Origin: DAIDJM01 sp964250215
Lineage (GTDB): Bacteria > Pseudomonadota > Alphaproteobacteria > Acetobacterales > Acetobacteraceae
DNA length: 16,922 nt
Direction of reading: 5' to 3'
Assembly (NCBI GenBank): GCA_964250215.1
Contig: CAXUEX010000059.1
Coordinates: 1 to 16,922, forward strand
Below are positions 7,043-15,194 of the stretch, one piece after another. Each line of letters opens with the position of its first letter. Within the stretch, counting starts at the first letter, position 1. The translations under genes were made by a program, and so were the position numbers. The notes under the pieces were generated by a model. That model was not told the DNA's origin. It made no database searches and worked only from the letters and a program-made list of their open reading frames with translations.

Positions 7043-7494
7043 GGCGCGGCTTCGCGGTCGTGTGCGCGGCGCTGTTTCTGGGCGCCGCCTCGCCGCTGAT
7101 CATCGAGGGGCAGGTGGCGCATCCGGGTCCGGTGGCGGCGTCGGCTCTGGCGGGGCTGAAGCAGGTGAATGTGGAGGCCAGCTTCGCGACCATACATGGC
7201 GCCGCCAAGCATCGCTGGAGTGGGCCGTTGCTGAAGGATGTGCTCGATCTGGCGGCGGTGCAGGATGTGCCGGGGAAGCATACCCGGCTGCGTCACTCGG
7301 TTCTGGCGGCCGGCGCGGATGGCTATGCGGTGCGTGTGGCGTTCGGCGAGTTTCTGCCGGAAGGCGAGAACAAGCAGGTGATCGTGGCGTTAGCCCAGGA
7401 TGGGCAGAAGCTGGATGCGCCGAGGCTGCTGGTGCCGGGCGACCATACGTTCGTGCGCGGCGTGTTCGACCTGACAAAACTGACGGTGGACTGA
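7039..7494 (+). CDS. Small exported protein resembling an oxidoreductase molybdopterin-binding domain
   Basis: A 151-aa protein starting with GTG that overlaps the tspO stop by 4 bp (GTGA). Residues 1-20 (MRRGFAVVCAALFLGAASPL) look like a Sec signal peptide, so the product is probably periplasmic. The rest follows the layout of the sulfite-oxidase-like fold: an opening IEGQV strand, RWSGPLLKDVLDLAAV (59-74), DGYAVRVAFGEF (94-105), ALAQDGQKL, then RLLVPGD (129-135) and a final VFDLTKLTV. It lacks the substrate-site cysteine of true sulfite oxidases; its only cysteine (C9) is in the signal peptide, so catalytic Mo ligation as in SUOX is unlikely. The fold call comes from motif spacing alone. 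Last gene of the pigment operon. Confidence 0.6.
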   Translation: MRRGFAVVCAALFLGAASPLIIEGQVAHPGPVAASALAGLKQVNVEASFATIHGAAKHRWSGPLLKDVLDLAAVQDVPGKHTRLRHSVLAAGADGYAVRVAFGEFLPEGENKQVIVALAQDGQKLDAPRLLVPGDHTFVRGVFDLTKLTVD

Positions 7495-7504
7495 AAGTTT
7501 TTTG

Positions 7505-7526
7505 GTTCTTTTTTTCAAAAAAGAAC
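7505..7526. terminator. Perfect T/A hairpin between the tspO operon and hrcA
   Basis: GTTCTTTTTT (7505-7514) and AAAAAAGAAC (7517-7526) are exact inverted copies around TC. The element starts 11 bp after a stop codon, ends 10 bp before the hrcA ATG, and is followed by CTTTCTTC. It resembles the hairpin at 13590-13611. It may end the pigment operon, but the stem is A/T-rich and no long T-run follows, so termination strength is uncertain. Confidence 0.5.
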
Positions 7527-7536
7527 ATCTTTCTTC

Positions 7537-8589
7537 ATGGTGACAGAAAAACCTCTTCCCCCCGGCCTGGATCCCCGCGCCGCCGCCGTGCTGCGCGAGA
7601 TCGTAGAGCAGTATGTGGAAACCGGCGAGCCGGTAGGCAGCCGCACCCTCTCGCGCCGGCTGCCGCTGTCGCTCTCGCCGGCCACGATCCGCAATGTGAT
7701 GTCGGACATGACCGATGCGGGGCTGCTGTTCGCGCCGCATACCTCGGCCGGGCGGCTGCCGACCGAGCAAGGCTTGCGGCTGTTCGTGGATGGGCTGCTG
7801 GAATCGGGCGATTTGCCGGAGGAGGAGCGCGAGGCGATCGGCCGCGCGCTGGCGGCGCAGGGGCGCAGCCTGCAGGATACACTGGCCGATGCGTCTTCCA
7901 TGCTGTCGGGCCTCAGCCAGGCCGCCGGGCTCGTTCTGGCACCGAAATCGGACGGCGCGATCCGGCATATCGAATTTGCGGCGCTGGGGTCCGGCCGGGC
8001 GCTGGTGATTCTGGTGGGTGCGGACGGGCAGGTGGAGAACCGGGTGATCGAAGTGCCACCCGGGCTGCCGCCATCGGCGCTGACGCAGGCGGCGAACTAC
8101 CTGAACGCCCGGGCGCAGGGGCGAACGCTGGGGGAACTGCGACGCCGCGTGGCCGAGGAGATGGTGGCGGATCGCGGGCAGTTGGATACGCTGGCGGCGC
8201 AGGTGGCGGAAGCGGGGCTGGCGACATGGACGGGAAATGAGCGCGGCGGCGCGCTGTTCGTTCGCGGCCAGGCGCGGCTGCTATCCGATGTTACGCAGAT
8301 CGAGAACCTGGCCGCCATCCAGGTGCTGTTCGAGCGGCTGGAAACGCAGGAGACGATGCTGCGGCTGCTGGAACTGGCCGAGACCAGCGACGGCGTGCGG
8401 ATTTTCATCGGCGCGGAGAGCGCGCTGTTCGGCACCTCGGGCGTTTCGATGATCGTGGCGCCGGCGCGGAATGCGGCGGAGAAGATCGTGGGGGCGATCG
8501 GGGTGATCGGCCCGACACGGATCAATTACGGCCGCATCATTCCGGTTGTGGATTACACGGCCCGAGTGATCGGCCGGCTGCTGGGCTGA
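7537..8589 (+). CDS. hrcA: HrcA, heat-inducible transcription repressor
   Basis: A 350-aa repressor, the normal length. The N-terminal winged helix carries EPVGSRTLSR (31-40) and SPATIRNVMSDMTDAGLLF (47-65), followed by PHTSAGRLPTEQGLRLFVD. The C-terminal GAF-like half ends GAIGVIGPTRINYGRIIPVVDYTA, the HrcA signature. HrcA binds CIRCE elements (TTAGCACTC-N9-GAGTGCTAA), usually upstream of groESL. I saw no CIRCE sequence anywhere upstream of genes here, so its targets probably lie elsewhere. The ATG at 7537 is followed at once by GTG 7540. There is no good Shine-Dalgarno sequence, only AAAGAAC from the 3' arm of the adjacent hairpin. Confidence 0.95.
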   Translation: MVTEKPLPPGLDPRAAAVLREIVEQYVETGEPVGSRTLSRRLPLSLSPATIRNVMSDMTDAGLLFAPHTSAGRLPTEQGLRLFVDGLLESGDLPEEEREAIGRALAAQGRSLQDTLADASSMLSGLSQAAGLVLAPKSDGAIRHIEFAALGSGRALVILVGADGQVENRVIEVPPGLPPSALTQAANYLNARAQGRTLGELRRRVAEEMVADRGQLDTLAAQVAEAGLATWTGNERGGALFVRGQARLLSDVTQIENLAAIQVLFERLETQETMLRLLELAETSDGVRIFIGAESALFGTSGVSMIVAPARNAAEKIVGAIGVIGPTRINYGRIIPVVDYTARVIGRLLG

Positions 8590-8591
8590 TC

Positions 8592-8619
8592 GCGCCCTGG
8601 AACCGGGCGGCGCTGTTTT
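8592..8619 (+). terminator. Possible terminator or attenuator after hrcA
   Basis: GCGCCC (8592-8597) can pair with GGGCG(G)CGC (8605-8613) with one bulged G, followed by TGTTTT. This looks like an imperfect Rho-independent terminator 3 bp after the hrcA stop. It would partly separate hrcA from grpE, which has its own candidate heat-shock promoter. Confidence 0.35.
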
Positions 8620-8672
8620 GCACAAAAGGAGAACAAAAATCGTCGAACGGCGCAACTTGCCCGGTGTGGAGG

Positions 8673-8701
8673 CTTGTTCCGGGCCGGCCGATCCCCTACG
8701 T
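8673..8701 (+). promoter_or_regulatory. Putative RpoH (sigma-32) promoter of grpE
   Basis: CTTG (8673-8676), an 18-bp spacer, then CCTACGT (8695-8701), which matches the alphaproteobacterial -10 CYTATNT except at one position. It also reads as CTTGTTC-N13-CCCCTACG in the enteric format. It ends 8 bp before the grpE ATG, which would make the grpE message almost leaderless. Confidence 0.45.
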
Positions 8702-8709
8702 CCGCGGCC

Positions 8710-9279
8710 ATGAGCGATGCCCCCGAAGCGGCGCCGGCCGGGGAGCCGGGTGCCGAAAGCCTGATGAGCGAGGCCGCGGAGCGGATCCGCGCGCTGGAGG
8801 CCGAGTGCCAGGATTTCCGCGACCGCTGGATGCGGGCCGAGGCCGAGATGCAGAACGTGCGCGCGCGGGCCAAGCGCGAGGTGGACGAGACGCGGCAGTA
8901 TGCGGTTCAGAAATTCGGCCGTGACGTGGCCGAGGCGGCAGAAAATCTGCGCCGCGGCCTGGAGAGCCTGCCAAAGCCGGCCGCCGGCGAGCCCGAGCTG
9001 GTGGCCAAGCTGCGGGAGGGTTTCGAGGGTGTGGAGCGAAGTTTTCTCGCCCTGCTGGAACGCAACGGCATCGTCGCCGACGACCCGGTGGGCAAGAGCT
9101 TCGATGCCAATCTGCACCAGGCGATGGCCGAGCAGCCGAGCGCCGAGCACCCGCCCGGCACGGTGGTGCAGGCCTGGAGCCGCGGCTGGACGCTGAACGG
9201 CAGGCTGCTGAAGCCGGCCATGGTGGTGGTTTCCAAGGGCGAAGTGGCCGTGCCTCCGGCGGTGGATACCACCGTCTGA
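8710..9279 (+). CDS. grpE: GrpE, nucleotide exchange factor for DnaK
   Basis: A 189-aa co-chaperone that releases ADP from DnaK. Residues 20-65 form the long coiled-coil (SEAAERIRALEAECQDF, then RDRWMRAEAEMQNVRARAKR), and the C-terminal beta-domain carries GKSFDANLHQAM (128-139) and VVQAWSRGWTLNGRLLKPAMVVVS (152-175), the standard GrpE end. The ATG at 8710 gives the typical length but has no Shine-Dalgarno sequence close by; an AAGGAG lies about 80 nt upstream. ATG 8764 (MSEAAERIR) is an alternative start giving 171 aa. The order hrcA-grpE is common in Alphaproteobacteria. Confidence 0.94.
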   Translation: MSDAPEAAPAGEPGAESLMSEAAERIRALEAECQDFRDRWMRAEAEMQNVRARAKREVDETRQYAVQKFGRDVAEAAENLRRGLESLPKPAAGEPELVAKLREGFEGVERSFLALLERNGIVADDPVGKSFDANLHQAMAEQPSAEHPPGTVVQAWSRGWTLNGRLLKPAMVVVSKGEVAVPPAVDTTV

Positions 9280-9291
9280 GGTGCCTCTGGC

Positions 9292-9320
9292 CTTGTTCGG
9301 CGGGCTGAGGCTCAATATCT
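9292..9320 (+). promoter_or_regulatory. Putative RpoH (sigma-32) promoter of dnaK
   Basis: CTTG (9292-9295), 18 bp, then AATATCT (9314-9320), which has the TATNT core of the alphaproteobacterial heat-shock -10. CTTGTTC is the same 7-mer as in the grpE candidate. It would give a leader of about 60 nt ending in a good Shine-Dalgarno sequence for dnaK. Confidence 0.5.
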
Positions 9321-9387
9321 GTTCGTCACCAAGGGCTGTGTGCGGTGCTTCGGGCCGCCCACCGTCGCTAAAAGGAGTTTTCCGCAC

Positions 9388-11301
<1,914 letters not shown>

Positions 11302-11511
11302 GCCGATCGTCGCACCGGGGAGCGGTGTTGCTGGCCTTCTGACGGTCGGCCGCTTTCCGGGGGCGCGGTGGCCACAGCCACGGGCACATTTTCTTGCAAG
11401 CGGAAAGGATCGGCGGTATATGAACGCCGCAGCGTCTGGGACGAGTCGCCAAGCGTCTCAGCTTAGGGCTCCGAGCTCTAATGCCCAGTCGCGCCTCGTG
11501 GGCTGACGCCA
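11302..11511 (+). other. Gap between dnaK and the DUF3800 gene
   Basis: About 210 bp with no convincing gene. It contains a weak 5-bp stem GTGGC/GCCAC (11368-11381) with TTTT downstream, which could act as a poor terminator, and the RpoH-like promoter at 11393-11421. The sequence loses its high GC character from about 11,400 onward, which may mark the left edge of inserted DNA. Confidence 0.5.
11393..11421 (+). promoter_or_regulatory. Putative RpoH-type promoter ahead of DUF3800-dnaJ
   Basis: CTTG (11393-11396), 18 bp, then GGTATAT (11415-11421), with the TATNT core and exactly the spacing seen at the grpE and dnaK candidates. It may be the original dnaJ heat-shock promoter, now separated from dnaJ by the DUF3800 gene. 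It would place both genes on one heat-inducible transcript. Confidence 0.4.
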
Positions 11512-12447
11512 TTGTATCTCTGCTACGTGGACGAATCGGGCACGTCGGATGTTCCCGGTAACACATCCCACTTTGTTCTCGCCGGAATTTCTGTGCCGAT
11601 CTGGCATTGGCGGCAGGCCGATGCAGAGGTTTCGACGCTGGCTGGCAGATACGGCCTGCGCGACGCCGAGCTGCACACCGCGTGGTTGTTGCGCCCTTAC
11701 ATCGAACAGAAACATATCCCCGGCTTTGATCGACTCGATTGGGAATGCCGGCGGACGATGGTTGTTCGCGCCAGGAACACCTATCTTCTAGATTTACAAC
11801 GTCAGCAAAAGCGCAAGCAGTATAATCAGTCTCGCAAGAACTACGCCCACACAGCCTCCTACGTACACCTCACTCACCAGGAGCGCGTGTCATTGGTGCG
11901 GGATTTTGCAGACCTTATTGGTCGCTGGGGTTTTGCTCGACTGTTCGCGGAATGCATTAACAAGTTGCATTTCGACTCGTCTCGGGCTGGGTGTGCAATC
12001 GACGAGCAGGCATTCGAACAGATCGTGTCAAGATTTGAACAGTATCTGGCTCGCACCGAAGCGGGCGGCAATCGCTTATATGGGCTGCTGGTTCATGACA
12101 ACAACGAGACGGTGGCTCGACGGCATACTGCGCTGATGCGCAAGTTCCATGAACAAGGTACGCCATGGACCGCGGTCCGGCGGATCATCGAAACGCCATT
12201 ATTTGTCGATAGCCGGTTGACCAGCATGGTCCAGGTTGCAGATTTATGCGCGTATGCGCTGCGTCGGTACCTGGAGAACGATGAGACAGACCTGATGGGT
12301 CGCATTCTGTCGCGGGCCGACAGGAGCGGCTCGGTTGCCGTGGGCATCAGACACTTCACCGAGCTGTCTTGTGTCTGCCAAATTTGCTTGGCGCACAGGC
12401 TGACCGGCGCCAACCAACCCAGGCCCGAGATCAGTGCAGATGGCTAA
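11512..12447 (+). CDS. DUF3800 domain protein inserted between dnaK and dnaJ
   Basis: A 311-aa protein of unknown function. YVDESG (5-10) and QVADLCAYALRRY (241-253) are the two signature motifs of DUF3800. VHDNN (194-198) and FVDSR (231-235) lie between. The spread of acidic residues (D7, E8, D196, D244) suggests an RNase H-like or other metal-dependent nuclease fold, but this is inference. The C-terminus has CVCQICLAH (C287, C289, C292, H295), a possible metal site. The TTG start at 11512 places the signature at the N-terminus as in relatives; no in-frame ATG or GTG fits better, and no strong Shine-Dalgarno sequence is seen. GC content is clearly lower and codon use more mixed than in dnaK or dnaJ, suggesting acquisition. 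The stop overlaps the dnaJ start by 8 bp. Confidence 0.8.
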   Translation: MYLCYVDESGTSDVPGNTSHFVLAGISVPIWHWRQADAEVSTLAGRYGLRDAELHTAWLLRPYIEQKHIPGFDRLDWECRRTMVVRARNTYLLDLQRQQKRKQYNQSRKNYAHTASYVHLTHQERVSLVRDFADLIGRWGFARLFAECINKLHFDSSRAGCAIDEQAFEQIVSRFEQYLARTEAGGNRLYGLLVHDNNETVARRHTALMRKFHEQGTPWTAVRRIIETPLFVDSRLTSMVQVADLCAYALRRYLENDETDLMGRILSRADRSGSVAVGIRHFTELSCVCQICLAHRLTGANQPRPEISADG

Positions 12448-13579
12448 ACGAGATTATTACGCGACGCTTGAAGTCAGCCGCGAAGCAACGGGCGAGGATC
12501 TGAAACGGTCTTACCGCAAGCTGGCGATGAAATATCATCCGGACCGCAATCCGGGCGACAAGCAGGCGGAAGCGCAGTTCAAGGAAGTCAGCGAAGCCTA
12601 TGACGTTCTGAAGGACGATCAGAAGCGCGCGGCGTACGACCGATTCGGCCACGCGGCCTTCGAGCATGGCGGCGGCGCAGCCGGCGGCTTCGATTTCTCG
12701 GGTGCTGGCGGCCTGGGCGACATCTTCGATCAAATGTTCGGCGATTTCGTCGGTCGCGGCGGTGCCGGCGGCCGGCAGCGCGTGCGCGCGGGCGCCGATG
12801 TGCAGGCGCAGGTGCAGATCGAACTCACGCAAGCCTTTGCCGGCACCAAGGTGCAGGTGCGCGTGCCCACGCGGGTGGCCTGCGAATCCTGCCGCGGCAC
12901 CGGCTCCGCGGATGGCCAGCGCGCCGCGGAGAATTGTTCCACGTGCGGTGGTGCGGGGAAAGTGCGGGCCCAGCAAGGGTTCTTTCTCGTGGAGCGCACC
13001 TGCCCCACCTGCGGCGGCACCGGACGCATCATCCGCAATCCCTGCCGCATCTGCCGCGGCGCCGGCACCGTGCAGCGCGACCGTTCCTTGCAGGTGAGTG
13101 TGCCGGCGGGCGTGGAGGACGGCACGCGCATCCGGCTGGCCGGCGAAGGCGAATCGGGCGGCCAGGGCGCGCCGAACGGCGACCTTTACGTTCACGTGGC
13201 CATCCGGCCGCATAATCTGTTCCACCGCGAAGGCGCGCATGTGTATTGCGAAGTGCCGCTGCGCATGAGCCAGGCGGCGCTCGGCGACGAGATCGAGGTG
13301 CCGGCGATCGATGGCACGCGGCAGAAATTGAAAATCCCCGCCGGCACGCAGACCGGCGCGCAGTTCCGGCTGCGTGGGCGCGGCTTCTCGGTGCTGCGCA
13401 GCAACGCGCGCGGCGACATGGTTATCCAGACCAAGGTGGAAACGCCGCAGAACCTTACTCGTCGGCAACGCGAATTGTTGGAGGAGTTCGAGGCGGATTC
13501 CAGCGCGCAGTCTCGCAGCCATCCGGAGCATGAGGGATTCTTCGCGAAGATGCGGGAGTTTTTCGATGGGCGGGAATAG
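12440..13579 (+). CDS. dnaJ: DnaJ, Hsp40 co-chaperone
   Basis: A 379-aa type I J-protein that delivers substrates to DnaK and stimulates its ATPase. The J-domain has HPD at 33-35 (KYHPDRNPGD), followed by a Gly/Phe-rich linker (about 75-105). The zinc-finger domain has all four CxxCxGxG repeats: CESCRGTG, CSTCGGAG, CPTCGGTG and CRICRGAG. The two C-terminal beta-domains (VPAGVEDGTRIRLAGEGE, GDLYVHVAIRPHNLFHREG) complete the protein. The ATG at 12440 (MAKRDYYATLEV) is the standard start and lies inside the 3' end of the DUF3800 gene (ATGGCTAA overlap). A GTG 6 bp upstream is possible but unlikely. A hairpin follows the stop by 10 bp. Confidence 0.97.
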   Translation: MAKRDYYATLEVSREATGEDLKRSYRKLAMKYHPDRNPGDKQAEAQFKEVSEAYDVLKDDQKRAAYDRFGHAAFEHGGGAAGGFDFSGAGGLGDIFDQMFGDFVGRGGAGGRQRVRAGADVQAQVQIELTQAFAGTKVQVRVPTRVACESCRGTGSADGQRAAENCSTCGGAGKVRAQQGFFLVERTCPTCGGTGRIIRNPCRICRGAGTVQRDRSLQVSVPAGVEDGTRIRLAGEGESGGQGAPNGDLYVHVAIRPHNLFHREGAHVYCEVPLRMSQAALGDEIEVPAIDGTRQKLKIPAGTQTGAQFRLRGRGFSVLRSNARGDMVIQTKVETPQNLTRRQRELLEEFEADSSAQSRSHPEHEGFFAKMREFFDGRE

Positions 13580-13589
13580 GAAGGAAGTT

Positions 13590-13611
13590 GTTCTTTCTTG
13601 AAAGAAAGAAC
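13590..13611. terminator. Hairpin between convergent dnaJ and arfB, likely two-way terminator
   Basis: GTTCTTTCTT (13590-13599) and AAGAAAGAAC (13602-13611) are exact inverted copies around GA. The element fills the 34-bp space between two convergent genes, so it can serve both strands. It differs from the hairpin at 7505-7526 by one base per arm plus the 2-nt loop, so the two form a small repeat family. Confidence 0.6.
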
Positions 13612-13613
13612 TT

Positions 13614-14036
13614 TCATTCTTCGGGGATGCGGCGGCGTAGCGACTTCAGCGTCGAGCGGCGGGATTTAGCGGCCAGCCTGGCGCGTTTTTCGGCGCCGGA
13701 GGGCTTCGTGGGTCGGCGCGGCGTTCTTGGCGCGGCGGCACGGCGCAGCAAATCCAGCAGGCGATCGATCGCGTCCTGACGGTTCTGCTCCTGTGAGCGA
13801 AAACGCCTGGCGGTGATCACGATCGCGCCTTCCGATGTCAGCCGCCGGCCGGCCAGCGCTCGCACGCGCTGCTTCACCGCTTCCGGCAGCGATGGCGAAC
13901 CCAGCATGTCGAAGCGAAGCTGCGCGGCGCTGGCCAGTTTGTTCACATTCTGGCCGCCGGGTCCGGACGATTGAATGAAGCGCAGCTCGATCTCGCGCGA
14001 GTCGATGAACAGATTTGGCGAGAAATCGAGCCGCAT
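13614..14036 (-). CDS. arfB: ArfB (YaeJ/ICT1-type) peptidyl-tRNA hydrolase, ribosome rescue
   Basis: A 140-aa release-factor-like protein that frees ribosomes stalled on messages lacking a stop codon by hydrolysing peptidyl-tRNA. SSGPGGQNVNK (23-33) contains the catalytic GGQ (27-29). The stop-codon-recognition domains of RF1/RF2 are absent, and the tail (about 98-136) is rich in Arg and Lys, as needed to enter the empty mRNA channel. Length equals typical ArfB (about 140 aa). The frame is open upstream of the ATG (14036), but MRLDFSPNLFI matches the family start. It is convergent with dnaJ. A proteostasis role beside chaperone genes makes sense but may be coincidental. Confidence 0.93.
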   Translation of the reverse strand: MRLDFSPNLFIDSREIELRFIQSSGPGGQNVNKLASAAQLRFDMLGSPSLPEAVKQRVRALAGRRLTSEGAIVITARRFRSQEQNRQDAIDRLLDLLRRAAAPRTPRRPTKPSGAEKRARLAAKSRRSTLKSLRRRIPEE

Positions 14037-14080
14037 GGCGGATGATGGGCCGAGGCGACGGCGCCCCGGCCCGGTTCGGG

Positions 14081-15112
14081 TTACGCGCCGTTCTGGCACA
14101 CCGAAAGGCTGGTGCCCACGAACGTGGTGCCCCTCAGCGCACCGATCGTACTGGCGGGCGCGCCGAAATACACGGGATTGGCCAGATCCTGCAGATGATA
14201 GGTGAAGCCGTTCAGCGTGTAATTGTAGTCGCCGTAATTCGCCGTGTTCTCCAGCGGATCGCCGGTTTCGTAGATGCCGCAAGGCGAATTGTTGTTGGTG
14301 AACGGATCGTCGAGCCATTCGCCGATTTCGTGGCTGAGCGCCGAGACGTCTTGCGCGAAGGCCAGCGAGCCGCCGCTATTCTGGATATAGGTGAAGTGCG
14401 CATACGGGATGTTGCTGCCGTTCACGCTGTGATAGCCGCCGACGCAGCACGGCGCGCGGTTGCCGCTGCCGTCCAGCAGATAGGATTGCGTGGTGATGAA
14501 GATCGGCAGCGCGTTCGCCGGAATGCCCAGCGAGGCGACGAGCGGCTGGATCTGCGCATCGAACCAGTTGAGGCTCGCGGTGATCACGCGGATGCCGAAA
14601 TAGGTGCCTAGTTTGCCCTGCGATCTCGGCACGGTGAGCGAAACTTCCCGCAGCACGGTGGGATTGCCGAGCAGCAGGTGATAGTTGCCGCCGGCGCCGC
14701 CGATGCCCCAGGCATTCGCGCGGTTGAACGCATCTTCGTATTGCGTGTTGCCCAGGCTTACGCCGCCCTGCGCAAACGGATAATTCTGGAAAATCGGCGA
14801 GGCGATCGTGTTGTTGACGATGCCGCTGGGCTCGGCGACGGTGCCCGAAAAGGTGAGCCGCACCGGAATGATATAGACCGGCACCGTGGTGGATTGATTG
14901 CCGGACGGGTTCGTGCCGACGAAGGTTTCGCTGTAGTTGCTGCCACCATAGCTGTAGTTGAACGTCCAGGTGGGCAGTCCGGCGGGCGGGTGGATGCGGA
15001 TATTGGGGTGCAGCCCGGGGCTGCGCTCGAAGATCGGGCGGTAAGTCTCGGCCCGTGCATTCGCGAGCGAAAGCGCGGCCAGCGCCGCGAGTGCCAATCC
15101 GGTCGTTTTCAT
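14081..15112 (-). CDS. Secreted protein with HEIGEW motif, possible metallopeptidase-like
   Basis: A 343-aa protein starting at MKTTGLALAALAALSLANARA, a clear Sec signal peptide probably cleaved after residue 21. An AAAGGAAA Shine-Dalgarno sequence precedes the ATG. The mature part is rich in Asn, Gly, Ser and Tyr, as in extracellular proteins. Near the C-terminus SALSHEIGEWLDDPFTNNN (257-275) is followed by YETGDPLENT (281-290). H261, E262 and E265, with E282 or D285, could bind metal as in zinc peptidases, though the usual HEXXH second histidine is Glu. Four cysteines (C222, C223, C278, C339) could form disulfides. I know similar SHE-DDP/EVGDPL proteins in Acidobacteria as uncharacterised secreted proteins. 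Function is not established. Confidence 0.72.
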   Translation of the reverse strand: MKTTGLALAALAALSLANARAETYRPIFERSPGLHPNIRIHPPAGLPTWTFNYSYGGSNYSETFVGTNPSGNQSTTVPVYIIPVRLTFSGTVAEPSGIVNNTIASPIFQNYPFAQGGVSLGNTQYEDAFNRANAWGIGGAGGNYHLLLGNPTVLREVSLTVPRSQGKLGTYFGIRVITASLNWFDAQIQPLVASLGIPANALPIFITTQSYLLDGSGNRAPCCVGGYHSVNGSNIPYAHFTYIQNSGGSLAFAQDVSALSHEIGEWLDDPFTNNNSPCGIYETGDPLENTANYGDYNYTLNGFTYHLQDLANPVYFGAPASTIGALRGTTFVGTSLSVCQNGA

Positions 15113-15194
15113 CGGGAGCGTTTCCTTTCTTCGTGGCGTTCGGATCATGCCAGCGGAAGCGGCACCGTCAACCACAAGATGAGGCAGCGCCGGA

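Noticed and set aside
8674..8709. TTG at 8674 as an upstream start for grpE
   Set aside because: GGAGG is only 1 nt away, too close to act as its ribosome-binding site, and the added residues (LFRAGRSPTSAA-like) are not GrpE-like. They also overlap the putative promoter.
11368..11395. GTGGC/GCCAC stem with a T-run as dnaK terminator
   Set aside because: The stem is only 5 bp and the Ts are separated from it by about 8 bp, so it is too weak to list as a feature.
11420..11506. 28-codon frame (MNAAASGTSRQASQ...) with AAAGGA upstream, before the DUF3800 gene
   Set aside because: Its ATG overlaps the best promoter -10 (GGTATAT), so it would not be translated from that transcript. The composition is uninformative.
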